Source of the DNA: Scytolyngbya sp. HA4215-MV1
GTDB taxonomy: Bacteria; Cyanobacteriota; Cyanobacteriia; Leptolyngbyales; Leptolyngbyaceae
Direction: 5' to 3'
Assembly (NCBI GenBank): GCA_019359045.1
Contig: JAHHIA010000019.1
Location: 1-64,000, forward strand
Length of the DNA stretch: 64,000 nt
This document shows, piece after piece, positions 38,937 through 47,919 of the stretch. Each line of letters starts with the position of its first letter. The first letter of the stretch is position 1. The notes under the pieces are model-generated. The model was not told the origin of the DNA. It was given only the letters and a program-made list of their open reading frames with translations, and made no database searches. Position numbers and translations under genes: made by a program.

Positions 38937-41174
38937 ATGGTCGAACCTGCCACTACTAAAAAGCAGATCACGACTGAGTTATCCCATCGGCAGGTGACGC
39001 TGAGTGCTGGACAGGCAACCGCAGTCTTCTATGCCACGGTGTACAACGACAGTTCGCGCTTTGCCTCGTTCCAGTTGAGACTCCTGGCAGCCGGTGCGCT
39101 GCTCAATACCCCCAAGTCCTGGTATCGTCTGACCCCTGCCATTTCTACCAAGATCCCTGCTGGGGATTGTACCCGCTTCCAGATTGAGATTTTTGACCTG
39201 CCGCCGATCGCCCAACAATTTCAGGGGGCGATCGATCTCACGGTCGAAGTCACCTCGCGTGAACTCGAGAACCAATACGATCGACAACTGTTGCGACTGG
39301 TCGCCGAGGGACTTCAGGGACAGCCGCCCGACTTATCTTTGCTGGTGCCGAACCAGGAAGCGCGTCCCAATGAGCGCGTGACCATTTTGGGGCAGATTCA
39401 AAACCCTACCAGCGTGCCGATGGAAGCTACCCTGCGGTTGGATGGCTTGCCCGATCGCTGGTTTCCTGCTGGCATTCAACAAATCGTCTCCCTGCCCGCG
39501 GGCAAAAGCCAGAAGGTGGTGTTTGAGTGCGAAATTCCATCGCCGGAACAAGCCTTCAGTCAAATCTATCCACTCCGGCTGGAGGCAACGGGTCGGTTTC
39601 CCAGCGTCACAGCAGCTGGCTCGTTCTATATCCTACCTGCAGGCACCCTCCAGTTTGCCTGTAGTCCATTGGAATGCGCAATCCCAGAAGTACTGGGACG
39701 TTGGCAAAATCCACCTCAGGGCACAGCTAAATTTTCTCTCCAGTTTCGTAATCAGAGTAACCTGGCACCCGGTGTCCAAGTTGCCGTGCAGGCATTAAAA
39801 CCCCAACGTCGTTGGTTTGGAGCCAAGGCAACACCTCCCCCTGCCGTTGTTGATCCCCTAGTTTTGCCGCCCGGGGTTTCGCTGGGTTCGTTGCCCGTAG
39901 CACTGCCGACTGGAAACAGTACGCTCCCACTTTATATTCAGCAACGATTGCCCTGGTTGGGGTGGGCACGATCGAAACGGTTTGAAGTCAAAGCGGCAGC
40001 GATCGACTGCCACATTCCGCTTCAAGATGAAACTCAAACGCTGGAAGTCAATTTGTTTCCCGTGATCCCCTTGTGGCAACAGTTGTTGGGGGTGCTGCTG
40101 GTACTGGGTTTAGGGGCACTCACCTGGTCACTCTTGCGCGATCCAGGACATCAAGCTGCTGTCAATTCGGTGCAATTTAATGGGCAAGGCACTGAAGTCC
40201 TGAGTGGATCGAGCGATCAGAGCATTCGGCGCTGGAAGATTCTCGAACAACATCTGTATACGCAGAGCCGCATGGGCAATCTTACCAAAGCAGTACGGGT
40301 TGCCCGTTACCGCCCTGTCAACAACGATCAGGTAGCACTGGGGCTGGAAAATGGGGAAATTCAACTTGCCAATCTCTTGACGGGCGAACGATCGCGCCTG
40401 ACGCCAGACAAAGACGATCGCGTGTTTGGGTTAGTCTTTAGTCGCGATGCCCGCACTCTCTATAGCGGGCATGGCAGTGGACTGGTGCTGCAATGGGATA
40501 TTCGCAACTTTCATCCCACGCAAAATAAACCCCAGCTTGCCTATGATACGCAATTTGCCATTCAAGCGATGACGCTGGTCGGCAATACTGACGAGTATCT
40601 GGCGATCGGGGGACGCTTCAACCGCTTTTTGTTGATGCAAGTGCTAACCGACAGCCACCAAAAACCCAAAACCACCCAATTCTTCGACCTGCCTTATCCG
40701 TCCGGTGGCTCCACCGACTACATCACCAGTCTTAGTGCCGCCACTGAACAACCTAACTTGCTGGCGATCTCCGATACCCAGGGACGCATCAGCTTATGGG
40801 ATACCGATACGTGTGTGCAAAACCGGGGCAACTGCGCCGCGATCGACAAAGCCTGGTTGGGGCATGAGGGCAGTCCAGTGCGGGCGATTGCCCTCAGTAG
40901 CAACGGCTGTTTTCTGGCAAGCGGCGGTGATGATGGGCGGGTCAAGCTCTGGTCGCTGGATGGACAAGGATTGCGGCGATCGAGCGAACTGTCTGGGCGC
41001 GTGCTGGATCAAACAAAACACCCGCTGAATGCAGTCGATGTGATTCAGACCCGTGACAGTGTCTGGGTCACGAGTGGTGGTGCAGACAAACAAGTGAGAC
41101 TGTATCGGGTCTCGCTCAGCAGTAACCAGCTAGAGGGCAACCGCTGTCCTGTCCTGGCAGGAGGAAAATCATGA
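38937..41174 (+). CDS. single-pass membrane protein: beta-sandwich modules, TM helix, WD40 domain
   Basis: The 745-residue protein starts at ATG 38937 with AAGGAG 9 bases ahead. Residues about 1-375 are beta-sandwich modules of the CARDB/NEW3 kind (AVFYATVYNDSSRFASFQLRLL, RVTILGQIQNPTSVPMEATLRLDGL, AKFSLQFRNQSNLAPGVQVAV). One hydrophobic helix (LWQQLLGVLLVLGLGALTWSLL) lies at about 378-400. From about 403 a WD40 propeller has blades ending IRRWKI, VLQWDI, ISLWDTD, VKLWSL and VRLYRV. It overlaps the next gene by 4 bases. It could bridge a membrane and the baseplate, with the propeller as a docking or sensing platform; this is inference. Confidence 0.8.
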   Translation: MVEPATTKKQITTELSHRQVTLSAGQATAVFYATVYNDSSRFASFQLRLLAAGALLNTPKSWYRLTPAISTKIPAGDCTRFQIEIFDLPPIAQQFQGAIDLTVEVTSRELENQYDRQLLRLVAEGLQGQPPDLSLLVPNQEARPNERVTILGQIQNPTSVPMEATLRLDGLPDRWFPAGIQQIVSLPAGKSQKVVFECEIPSPEQAFSQIYPLRLEATGRFPSVTAAGSFYILPAGTLQFACSPLECAIPEVLGRWQNPPQGTAKFSLQFRNQSNLAPGVQVAVQALKPQRRWFGAKATPPPAVVDPLVLPPGVSLGSLPVALPTGNSTLPLYIQQRLPWLGWARSKRFEVKAAAIDCHIPLQDETQTLEVNLFPVIPLWQQLLGVLLVLGLGALTWSLLRDPGHQAAVNSVQFNGQGTEVLSGSSDQSIRRWKILEQHLYTQSRMGNLTKAVRVARYRPVNNDQVALGLENGEIQLANLLTGERSRLTPDKDDRVFGLVFSRDARTLYSGHGSGLVLQWDIRNFHPTQNKPQLAYDTQFAIQAMTLVGNTDEYLAIGGRFNRFLLMQVLTDSHQKPKTTQFFDLPYPSGGSTDYITSLSAATEQPNLLAISDTQGRISLWDTDTCVQNRGNCAAIDKAWLGHEGSPVRAIALSSNGCFLASGGDDGRVKLWSLDGQGLRRSSELSGRVLDQTKHPLNAVDVIQTRDSVWVTSGGADKQVRLYRVSLSSNQLEGNRCPVLAGGKS

Positions 41175-43687
41175 ATGCAAACTCACTCACCGAGACAGGC
41201 AAGCCCACGCATACACCACTGAGTGTAATCGTTTCTGCCTGGGATCGCTATCGAGTGACGCCCGATTCCCATCATTATCTCGGCGTGACGATTACAAATC
41301 GGGGCGATCAGGATGCCGTGGTGCAGGTGCGGCTGGAATCGCCGTCTGAACTCTTGTCGCAATGGTGTAACCAGCCCGAACAATGGTTAGCACTGTCGGG
41401 AAATAAAAGTGGCGAACTCACCTTTTGTATTGAAGTACCGGGGGAAGCGCTCCCCCAGTGGTTTGATTATGAAGTGGTGGTGCGTCCCCAAGGAGCCTAC
41501 GCCGACGACTACCTACCCCCTACCCGCTGTCGGTTGCAAATTCTGGCACCGGAGACCAGCGAAACTACCCAAGATCCCACCTTTACCATCAGCCCGATCA
41601 CCACGCCCGATCGCCCAGTAATCGTGCAACCGGGCATTCCTGTGGCGGTAGAACTGTTAATCGAGAACCGTTCCGAACGGGTCGATCGCTTTCGGCTGGA
41701 ATGTACGGGTTTACCAGAGGATTGGCATGTTCAGATAGAATATCCCCGCGACTTTACTGGCTTGGGGTTGGTGCGCATCGACGAGAGTGTGGGGATCAAT
41801 CCGGGCGATCGTGGCACCATTCGGGCTTACATCCATGCTCCCAACTTGCCATTAGCGGGTCACTACCTACCCACCTTTCGCCTCGCTTCAGAAAATGATG
41901 CCACGTTGGGCTTACTGGCGCTGGTGTATTTACGCGTAGAACCCACCTACCAACTCCAGGCGCAATTACAGACCCTGCAAGACCAGGTCCGCGATCGTCC
42001 GGCTCAGTTTTCGCTTCAGTTTGCCAACCTGGGCAATACTGCGCGTCAGGTGCAATTTGCCCTGACCTCACTTTCGCCTCCTGATACTTGCACCTACACC
42101 TTACCTACCGACACCGTCACGCTGGCACCCCAGACCACTACTCAGGTTCTGGTCGAGGGTCGCCCTCAACACTGGTGGACTCGTCCCTGGTTTGGCATCG
42201 GCAAGTCTTACCCCTTTCGCATTGATCTAAAAGCGCCCGATCATCGCCCGATCTCACCCGAAACCCTTCAGGGAACGCTGACCTGGGTACCCCGTCCCTG
42301 GTGGCAACTGTTGCTGGTGGTGCTTGCCGGATTGGGCGTGCTCGGCACGCTAATTTTTCTGATCTGGTGGTTCTTTTTGCGTCCACCCACTCCACCCAAC
42401 GTGCTTGAGTTTGCAGCTGAAGATAGCCGCTATGCCGAAGCCAATGGGGATATGGCACGGGTGCGCTGGCAAATCGAGCATCCCAATCGCATCCAAACCC
42501 TGAAGTTGACGGGTTACAGTGCTGATGGTGCTGTGTTGAGTGGTCCGCTAATTTATGAATTCACTGGCAACTCGTTACCCGCTGCCTTGCGCCCTTTCTG
42601 TACCCAACAAAAAGTATTGCTGGTCTGCAACCAGATCCGCACCGATGCCTTTCAGCCAGGCAAGTATGTGTTTGAGTTGACGCTGACCCCCAAAGGGCGA
42701 CAGAAAAAGCCGATCGTCCTTAAAACCAGTCCTGTCGAAATTGCTGCCAAACCTTTCCCGACGGTCACCGTCTTGACTCCCAAAGCTTTGATTTACCGTG
42801 AAGCGGCGGCAGGTAATCCCACTCCGGCTGAACGGGCAATTCCCATGGTCGATCAGGCTGGCGTGCGGTTGGGTTGGGTGGTGACCATGGCACAAGACCT
42901 CACGGCACTGCATCTGGTCGGGCGCGATAAAGAAAACAAAATGGTGGGCGAAATTTGGTTTCAGTTTTCTACGCCAGGAGAACTGCCGGATGCCTTACGA
43001 CCCTTTTGCACGCTGGGAGACGTGTTGATTTGTCGAGATGTTCCTACCGGACTCAATACCGTGGGTGAATATCGCCTAGAGTTACAGGCGATCGGGCTAA
43101 AAAAGCCCACCTCCGAAAACGGGGCAGACAATGCCACCGCTGCTGCTGCCAGCGAACCAAAACCGAAGTCTACCGAGGTGATTAAAATCCAGCCTCAAAT
43201 CCCCCAGATTCTTCGCTTTCAAATCAACGGCAAGGAAGCCCCCGCCAAGCTATTAGTGCCTATCATTCCTGGCACAGCACCCCCTGTGATTCAAGTCAGT
43301 TGGCAGGTTCAGGCAGGCTCGACCACGCAAGTGGAATTGACCCCCGCTCCCGGTAGCGTCCCTCTCATGGGCAAAATCAGCCTGCCCCTCAGCCCCCAGG
43401 GCAGCAATACGATCGCCCTCCAGGTCAAAACGGCTACAGGAGAAATCATCACCCGGGCTGTAACGATCGAAACTTACGATCCCAGCCAAAAAGATGCCGC
43501 TGCCAAAGCTGCTGGCGGCGGCGCCGCGCCCGGTACGCCCGGTAGCTCCGCTGGCGGTGGTGCAAATGCGCCCGGTGCGCCCGGTGCGGCTGGTGCCGGT
43601 ACGCCCACGCCCTTTGGTACGCCCGCTCCCGCTACCAACGATCAGGTCTCTCCCGCCGAACAACCGCCCCAGTTCAATCGCAATTGA
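41171..43687 (+). CDS. single-pass membrane protein, paralogue of the WD40 protein in its N-terminal half
   Basis: The 838-residue protein has the same layout in its first 400 residues: beta-sandwich modules (YLGVTITNRGDQDAVVQVRLES, PVAVELLIENRSERVDRFRLECTGL, PAQFSLQFANLGNTARQVQFALTSL), then a helix (WWQLLLVVLAGLGVLGTLIFL) at about 377-402, almost the same position as in the upstream protein. The C-terminal half differs. It has two copies of a domain with RWQIEHPN.../GWVVTMAQ..., LPxALRPFC and a second Cys (about 425-520 and 560-660), then a Pro/Gly/Ala tail (about 780-825). It has no recognised enzymatic motif. It starts 4 bases inside the previous gene and is followed by the TPR gene. Confidence 0.75.
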   Translation: MNANSLTETGKPTHTPLSVIVSAWDRYRVTPDSHHYLGVTITNRGDQDAVVQVRLESPSELLSQWCNQPEQWLALSGNKSGELTFCIEVPGEALPQWFDYEVVVRPQGAYADDYLPPTRCRLQILAPETSETTQDPTFTISPITTPDRPVIVQPGIPVAVELLIENRSERVDRFRLECTGLPEDWHVQIEYPRDFTGLGLVRIDESVGINPGDRGTIRAYIHAPNLPLAGHYLPTFRLASENDATLGLLALVYLRVEPTYQLQAQLQTLQDQVRDRPAQFSLQFANLGNTARQVQFALTSLSPPDTCTYTLPTDTVTLAPQTTTQVLVEGRPQHWWTRPWFGIGKSYPFRIDLKAPDHRPISPETLQGTLTWVPRPWWQLLLVVLAGLGVLGTLIFLIWWFFLRPPTPPNVLEFAAEDSRYAEANGDMARVRWQIEHPNRIQTLKLTGYSADGAVLSGPLIYEFTGNSLPAALRPFCTQQKVLLVCNQIRTDAFQPGKYVFELTLTPKGRQKKPIVLKTSPVEIAAKPFPTVTVLTPKALIYREAAAGNPTPAERAIPMVDQAGVRLGWVVTMAQDLTALHLVGRDKENKMVGEIWFQFSTPGELPDALRPFCTLGDVLICRDVPTGLNTVGEYRLELQAIGLKKPTSENGADNATAAAASEPKPKSTEVIKIQPQIPQILRFQINGKEAPAKLLVPIIPGTAPPVIQVSWQVQAGSTTQVELTPAPGSVPLMGKISLPLSPQGSNTIALQVKTATGEIITRAVTIETYDPSQKDAAAKAAGGGAAPGTPGSSAGGGANAPGAPGAAGAGTPTPFGTPAPATNDQVSPAEQPPQFNRN

Positions 43688-43696
43688 GGCAAATCC

Positions 43697-45409
43697 ATGA
43701 ACCGCCGGATCAAACGTAGAAATGGGGTCGACGAGCGGATGGGTAGAAGAGACCGTCACCGCTCCAGCCACCCAGCCACCCAGCCCTTCCTCCCCCTCCT
43801 TTTCCTCATCGCCCTCACCCTCCTCCCCTTGCCGACCCTGGCGCGAGAAAGCCTGGAAAACCTGAAAGATCCAAACTATTGGAGTCAGCTTTGCACCCTA
43901 CTTTCGACCACCAAACCCGAAGAAGCCCTAACTGCCTGTGAACGGGCGATCGAACTGCGTCAGGGCGACCCGCAACTGTGGGCGCGCTACGGGCAACTGC
44001 AAGTCAAGTTGAAAAAGTATCCAGAAGCACTGGCTTCGTTGACCCAGGCAGTGAAACGGCAATCCAAGTATGCTCAAGCGCTGACCGATCAATGCGTTGC
44101 CTGGATAGCGCTGAAACAAAAAGATGCGGCAATTCTCGCCTGCGAACAAGCGCTGAAGATCAATCGGTATTGGGGCAATCGATCGCCCGTGATTGCTCAG
44201 CATTATCGCAGTGTGGCGATCGATCAGCCAGAGGTTTATCAACAAGCGGTGCAATTCTATGACCAGGCGCTGACCGAGAAACCCAATGACTCGCTGACAC
44301 TGTTCTATCGAGCGGAGGCGTTGGAGAAGATCGGCAAGGATGCGGCAGCGATCGAGTCCAGTGAATTGGCACTCAAAGGCAATGGCAATTGGGACCCGGA
44401 AACGCCCATGCGCGCCTGGTATGTACGGGGGCTGGCTCATCGCAATTTGAGCCAACTTGAATTCGCTGCCCAGGCGTTTGATCAAGCCATTCATCTGGAA
44501 CCCAATGACGGCGACAGTTGGTTTCAATTAGGGCAAACCTTGCGGCAATTGAAACGTCCGACTGAGGCGCTGGTAGCACTCAATCGCGCTGTGGAACTAC
44601 AGCCCAAAGCTGCCCAGGTGTTGCTTGCCCAATGTATTGTGCTAAACCAATTGCAACAGGCAGAAGCCGCCTTGGCGGCTTGCCAAAAGGCGATTCAAGG
44701 CGATAGCAACTGGCAACCTGCCGATATTGCTCAGGCATGGAATCAACAGAGTCAGGCATTAACGGTGTTGGGTAAGTTGGAGGAAGCGCTCGCAGCCGCC
44801 AATCGGGCAGTGGGGATGCGTCCCGATTGGGCAGAAGCCTGGAGCGATCGCTCTGTCGTGCTCTGGTATCTCCAAAAGTATGATGAAGCGCTGGCATCCG
44901 TGCAAAAATCGCTGGAACTCAACTCCCAGGATGCGCGTGCCTGGGCAAATCAGGGGCGAATTTTGCGATCGCTGAACCAACCCGAAAACGCCCTGGCAGC
45001 CTATGCCGAATCGCTGAAACGCGATCCCCAGGATGCAGGCACCTGGGCAAATCAGAGTGTGGTGCAATGGTCGCTGGGTGACTATCCGGCAGCGCTCGAT
45101 TCTGCCAATCAAGCCATTACTGCCAATCCCAAACTGGCGCAAGGTTGGCAAAATCGCGCCGTGGCACTGGTGGCGTTGGAAAATTATCCCGAAGCGCAAG
45201 CCAGTTATGAGCAGGCAGTATCGCTGGATGCCAAAAATGCAGACGCCTGGACGGGTTTGGGGCTGGTGTTGGCGCAACAGAAACAATATGAGGCGGCGAT
45301 GGAGTCGCTACAAACTGCACTCAATCTGAATCCTAACAATCTGGTAGCGCAACAGGCGCTCAAAGCAATTACAGAAGCTCAACAGCAATCTTCACTGACC
45401 AAACCGTAA
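43697..45409 (+). CDS. exported or lumenal TPR-repeat protein
   Basis: The 570-residue protein has a long basic leader (RRIKRRNGVDERMGRRDRHRS) and a hydrophobic stretch (FLPLLFLIALTLLPLPTLARES) that reads as a signal peptide, cleaved near residue 50. The remainder is a superhelix of more than ten tetratricopeptide repeats, each with the W/Y..G/A..A pattern (WARYGQLQVKLKKYPEALASLTQAV, AWANQGRILRSLNQPENALAAYAESL). No other domain is seen. It follows the membrane protein by 9 bases and is the last gene of the baseplate operon. It could scaffold partners on the lumenal or periplasmic side, which is inference. Confidence 0.88.
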   Translation: MNRRIKRRNGVDERMGRRDRHRSSHPATQPFLPLLFLIALTLLPLPTLARESLENLKDPNYWSQLCTLLSTTKPEEALTACERAIELRQGDPQLWARYGQLQVKLKKYPEALASLTQAVKRQSKYAQALTDQCVAWIALKQKDAAILACEQALKINRYWGNRSPVIAQHYRSVAIDQPEVYQQAVQFYDQALTEKPNDSLTLFYRAEALEKIGKDAAAIESSELALKGNGNWDPETPMRAWYVRGLAHRNLSQLEFAAQAFDQAIHLEPNDGDSWFQLGQTLRQLKRPTEALVALNRAVELQPKAAQVLLAQCIVLNQLQQAEAALAACQKAIQGDSNWQPADIAQAWNQQSQALTVLGKLEEALAAANRAVGMRPDWAEAWSDRSVVLWYLQKYDEALASVQKSLELNSQDARAWANQGRILRSLNQPENALAAYAESLKRDPQDAGTWANQSVVQWSLGDYPAALDSANQAITANPKLAQGWQNRAVALVALENYPEAQASYEQAVSLDAKNADAWTGLGLVLAQQKQYEAAMESLQTALNLNPNNLVAQQALKAITEAQQQSSLTKP

Positions 45410-45612
45410 GGGTCTGTTCGTATGCAGTGCTCTCGCGATATTAGAAAGTTTGATCACGATGTTGGAGAGTTTGATCGCGACGTTACAGAGTTATCACTTC
45501 GACTACCCAAACTTAGGGCGATCGTCCAATCTTTGGGAAAATATGTTGGGCAACAGTCAGAAGCTTTGGTGCATTTTCCTTACAAAAATATTCCCCCATC
45601 AGCTCTACGATC

Positions 45613-46068
45613 TCACCAACGACGAAGAGACTGGCAAGATTGCCCGATTGCACTTGCTTCTAATAAAAATCCTGAAGAGTCATTCGCAATCTTTTGTTGA
45701 AGTTCTTGCCAAGTGTATCTTCTCTGAAATTCTTCAATTTGACATTTGCAAATAATGTAAGTCCCCCCTGATGCTACGCATTCTTCTGTAACTTGCTGCA
45801 CAAAATTGGAGGGATAAAGAGTGGATTGATAACGAGCGGTGTCGGAAGGATGGGGAGCTGGCTCTGATGGCGTACGAACCCCAGCCACCGAACTCGATGG
45901 ATCGATCCACTCTATCCATTCTCTGATTTCTTTCAACAAATCTGGCGCAACATTAATGAAAGCAACCGGTATACCAATCAGTGCTACCACTACGCCCAAT
46001 AGTGCCGCAGCAGTTCCGTGAAAAAAGCCACTAAAAATTGTTGTATTTTCCTTATCTCTGCTAGCCAT
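45613..46068 (-). CDS. small membrane protein, uncharacterised
   Basis: The 151-residue protein starts at ATG 46068, preceded by an AGGGA ribosome site. It has one transmembrane helix (FHGTAAALLGVVVALIGIPVAFINV) near residues 14-40, a proline/serine-rich linker, and a C-terminal part with four cysteines (VTEECVASGGTYIICKCQIEEFQRRY and SAIGQSCQSL). The frame reads upstream to 46098 but that start lacks a site. It is antisense to a weaker frame at 45450-45755. It is transcribed toward the TPR gene, leaving a 203-base gap between the two stop codons. Function unknown. Confidence 0.55.
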   Translation of the reverse strand: MASRDKENTTIFSGFFHGTAAALLGVVVALIGIPVAFINVAPDLLKEIREWIEWIDPSSSVAGVRTPSEPAPHPSDTARYQSTLYPSNFVQQVTEECVASGGTYIICKCQIEEFQRRYTWQELQQKIANDSSGFLLEASAIGQSCQSLRRW

Positions 46069-46651
46069 CGAATCCCTCCAAGCAGAACATCCGATCATCT
46101 CTTCGCTAAATCTGGCGCTACGCCACGACTAAAAACAGAGGCGCTAGCACTTAGGTTTCTAATGTTTATGAACAGATTTTTGACTACGCAAGTATAGTCA
46201 AAAATCTTTTGTCAGGCAGGTACAAATAGAAATACTATTTAGTGAGAATCTTTTCCGGAAATTTATTGAACGTGTGGCCTAACGATTTCAAAGCCTTCAA
46301 ATGACTCAAATTCAATGGGGCTGTGCGAAGGGCATCACCTGTGCCATCAACCCGCCCTGAACCCGTTTTTTCCCACTTTAGATAGGGAGACAGCCGATTG
46401 CACCGAAGTTCGCGCCAGCGGTTCCGCGCATTACGGAAAAGCCCTGAGTGGGAATGTTACGACAAAGTCTTGGGTTATCCACACCAGAGTTCTTCAGAGA
46501 AGTTTGCGAAGATGATCTTGTGTTCAGAGCGCAGTCAATCAAAACTCAGCGACTCCTTAAACAACTTCAACCTCGTGAGTCAAGTGAGTCAGCTAAAACA
46601 CGGTTCGCTCGATCGTCTGACCAAGTCGTACCTCTGAGGGAGGGTTTAGGG
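46069..46651. other. 583-base gap with a strong hairpin
   Basis: No gene is convincing here. A frame open from 46448 into the next gene shows no ribosome site before 46652. A 13-bp perfect stem sits at 46174-46207. The rest is low in coding signal. Confidence 0.5.
46174..46210 (+). terminator. terminator-like hairpin
   Basis: AGATTTTTGACTA (46174-46186) pairs perfectly with TAGTCAAAAATCT (46195-46207) around 8 bases and runs into TTTT at 46207-46210. It is the right shape to end + strand transcription. The nearest + gene (the TPR gene) ends 765 bases before, so a long 3' tail or another transcript may be involved. It could also be an operator upstream of the minus-strand gene. Confidence 0.65.
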
Positions 46652-47428
46652 ATGTTAGAGTCTATGAAAAATCGGGTTACATCCGAAGTGGACAAAGTAA
46701 AAGCCACGGGTGGAACACGAGTCGCGCGAATTCGCGACATTGTGAAAGAGGCAACGGCTCAGGTTGTCGCTGAGTTCAAAGAAGGCAAAGGTGAAATTGA
46801 GGCCCTTTCCAAAACAGCATTCTCAACGGTAATTCAGGAATTAGACGAGGCAAATCCGTCCACGATCGCAAAACCCGTTGAAGTGATTGCCCCATCCATT
46901 GAATCGCCACTCCAAACAACCGAATCGGTCATTCCACCAACCAATTTCTCCAGTCAAAATCCTGAAGTACGCCATGATTTTGCTGATGAAAAAGTGGAGG
47001 AAGTCACATCTGGAATGGCGGATACACCCAGTTGGCAGGCGTTACTCACAAGCGCTTTTTATGTAGTGAAGCAACGGTTGCTTAGCCAGTTTCACCAGAA
47101 ATCTGGAACATGGAAAGAACAGGTACAAAATGGATTGCAAAATGAATACGTTGATTTAAAAAATCGCGTTATTCATCTAGATGGAAACCTGACCGATCGC
47201 TATGGCGATCGGTATGCCACTGCCAAACAACGGCTGAGTAAAGTTGCCAGTTGGTATGAAACCGCGCAAGCACAGCAGACTGAAGTTCAAGGCTCTACCG
47301 TAGTGCAACAACAGCAAACCGTCTTTGAAAGCAAAGCAGCGGAAGTTGGCGCAACGGTTGCTCAAAAGGAACAGCAACTTCGCCAGCGACTCAAAACTTT
47401 TCTGACCACAGCAGCTGCCAAACTTTAG
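46652..47428 (+). CDS. helical protein, uncharacterised
   Basis: The 258-residue protein starts at ATG 46652, with GGGAGGG about 10 bases ahead. Its N-terminal 70 residues are charged amphipathic helix (MLESMKNRVTSEVDKVKATGGTRVARIRDIVKEATAQVVAEFKEGKGEIEAL), a pattern seen in cyanobacterial and stress-related helical proteins. The middle is low-complexity and acidic. The C-terminus is again helical and Gln/Lys-rich (YATAKQRLSKVASWYETAQAQ), suggesting coiled coil or membrane-surface binding. There are no cysteines beyond one and no membrane span. It precedes two small membrane genes on the same strand. Confidence 0.6.
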   Translation: MLESMKNRVTSEVDKVKATGGTRVARIRDIVKEATAQVVAEFKEGKGEIEALSKTAFSTVIQELDEANPSTIAKPVEVIAPSIESPLQTTESVIPPTNFSSQNPEVRHDFADEKVEEVTSGMADTPSWQALLTSAFYVVKQRLLSQFHQKSGTWKEQVQNGLQNEYVDLKNRVIHLDGNLTDRYGDRYATAKQRLSKVASWYETAQAQQTEVQGSTVVQQQQTVFESKAAEVGATVAQKEQQLRQRLKTFLTTAAAKL

Positions 47429-47574
47429 CGCTCGATTCAGTGACAGTCGTTCTCAACAGGGTGATATCTGGCAAACAGTCAGGGCAAAAAGCCTCGATTC
47501 CCCCCCACTCCTATCTTGGGAACGCTCAATTGCTCAAATTCACTCTTTTATCATTCCATCCTGGAGGTTTTGTG

Positions 47575-47766
47575 ATGAAATTTGTTCGCATTCTGTTTGG
47601 AATTTTACTGCCCCCTGTTGGCGTTTTCCTGACCTATGGCTTGAGTGTTACCTTAGTAATTAACATTCTGTTGACTTTGCTGGGTTGGGTTCCCGGTATC
47701 ATCCATGCCATCTGGGCGATCGCAAAGTATGAAGAAAAAGCCAGTCAGACAAGCGGCACTGTCTAA
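47575..47766 (+). CDS. Pmp3/YqaE-family small membrane protein
   Basis: The 63-residue protein is two hydrophobic helices joined by a short turn (ILFGILLPPVGVFLTYG and LVINILLTLLGWVPGIIHAIWAIAKY), the UPF0057/Pmp3 signature. The ATG at 47575 follows GGAGG at 8 bases. Members in yeast and bacteria affect membrane potential and salt or pH stress. It lies between the helical protein and the holin-like gene. Confidence 0.92.
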   Translation: MKFVRILFGILLPPVGVFLTYGLSVTLVINILLTLLGWVPGIIHAIWAIAKYEEKASQTSGTV

Positions 47767-47919
47767 TCTTCAGTTGTGCAAGTGAGTATTTTTTGGAAAG
47801 CATGATCCAGTTCCAAAAAATACTCTAGAAACAATCTTTTCTTCAATAATTTGTCGCCTAGACAGTTGGCAAACTTAATTGATTCAACATCCATTCATCT
47901 AAAAAAGAGGAGAACCCGA

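Noticed and set aside
45450-45755. A 101-codon + frame overlapping the antisense small membrane gene
   Set aside because: The opposing minus gene has a ribosome site and a clear membrane helix; the + frame overlaps it and resembles no family I know, though it could be a decayed domain.
46448-46651. In-frame upstream extension of the helical protein
   Set aside because: A ribosome site (GGGAGGG) sits just before ATG 46652, and the upstream part has no family-like sequence.
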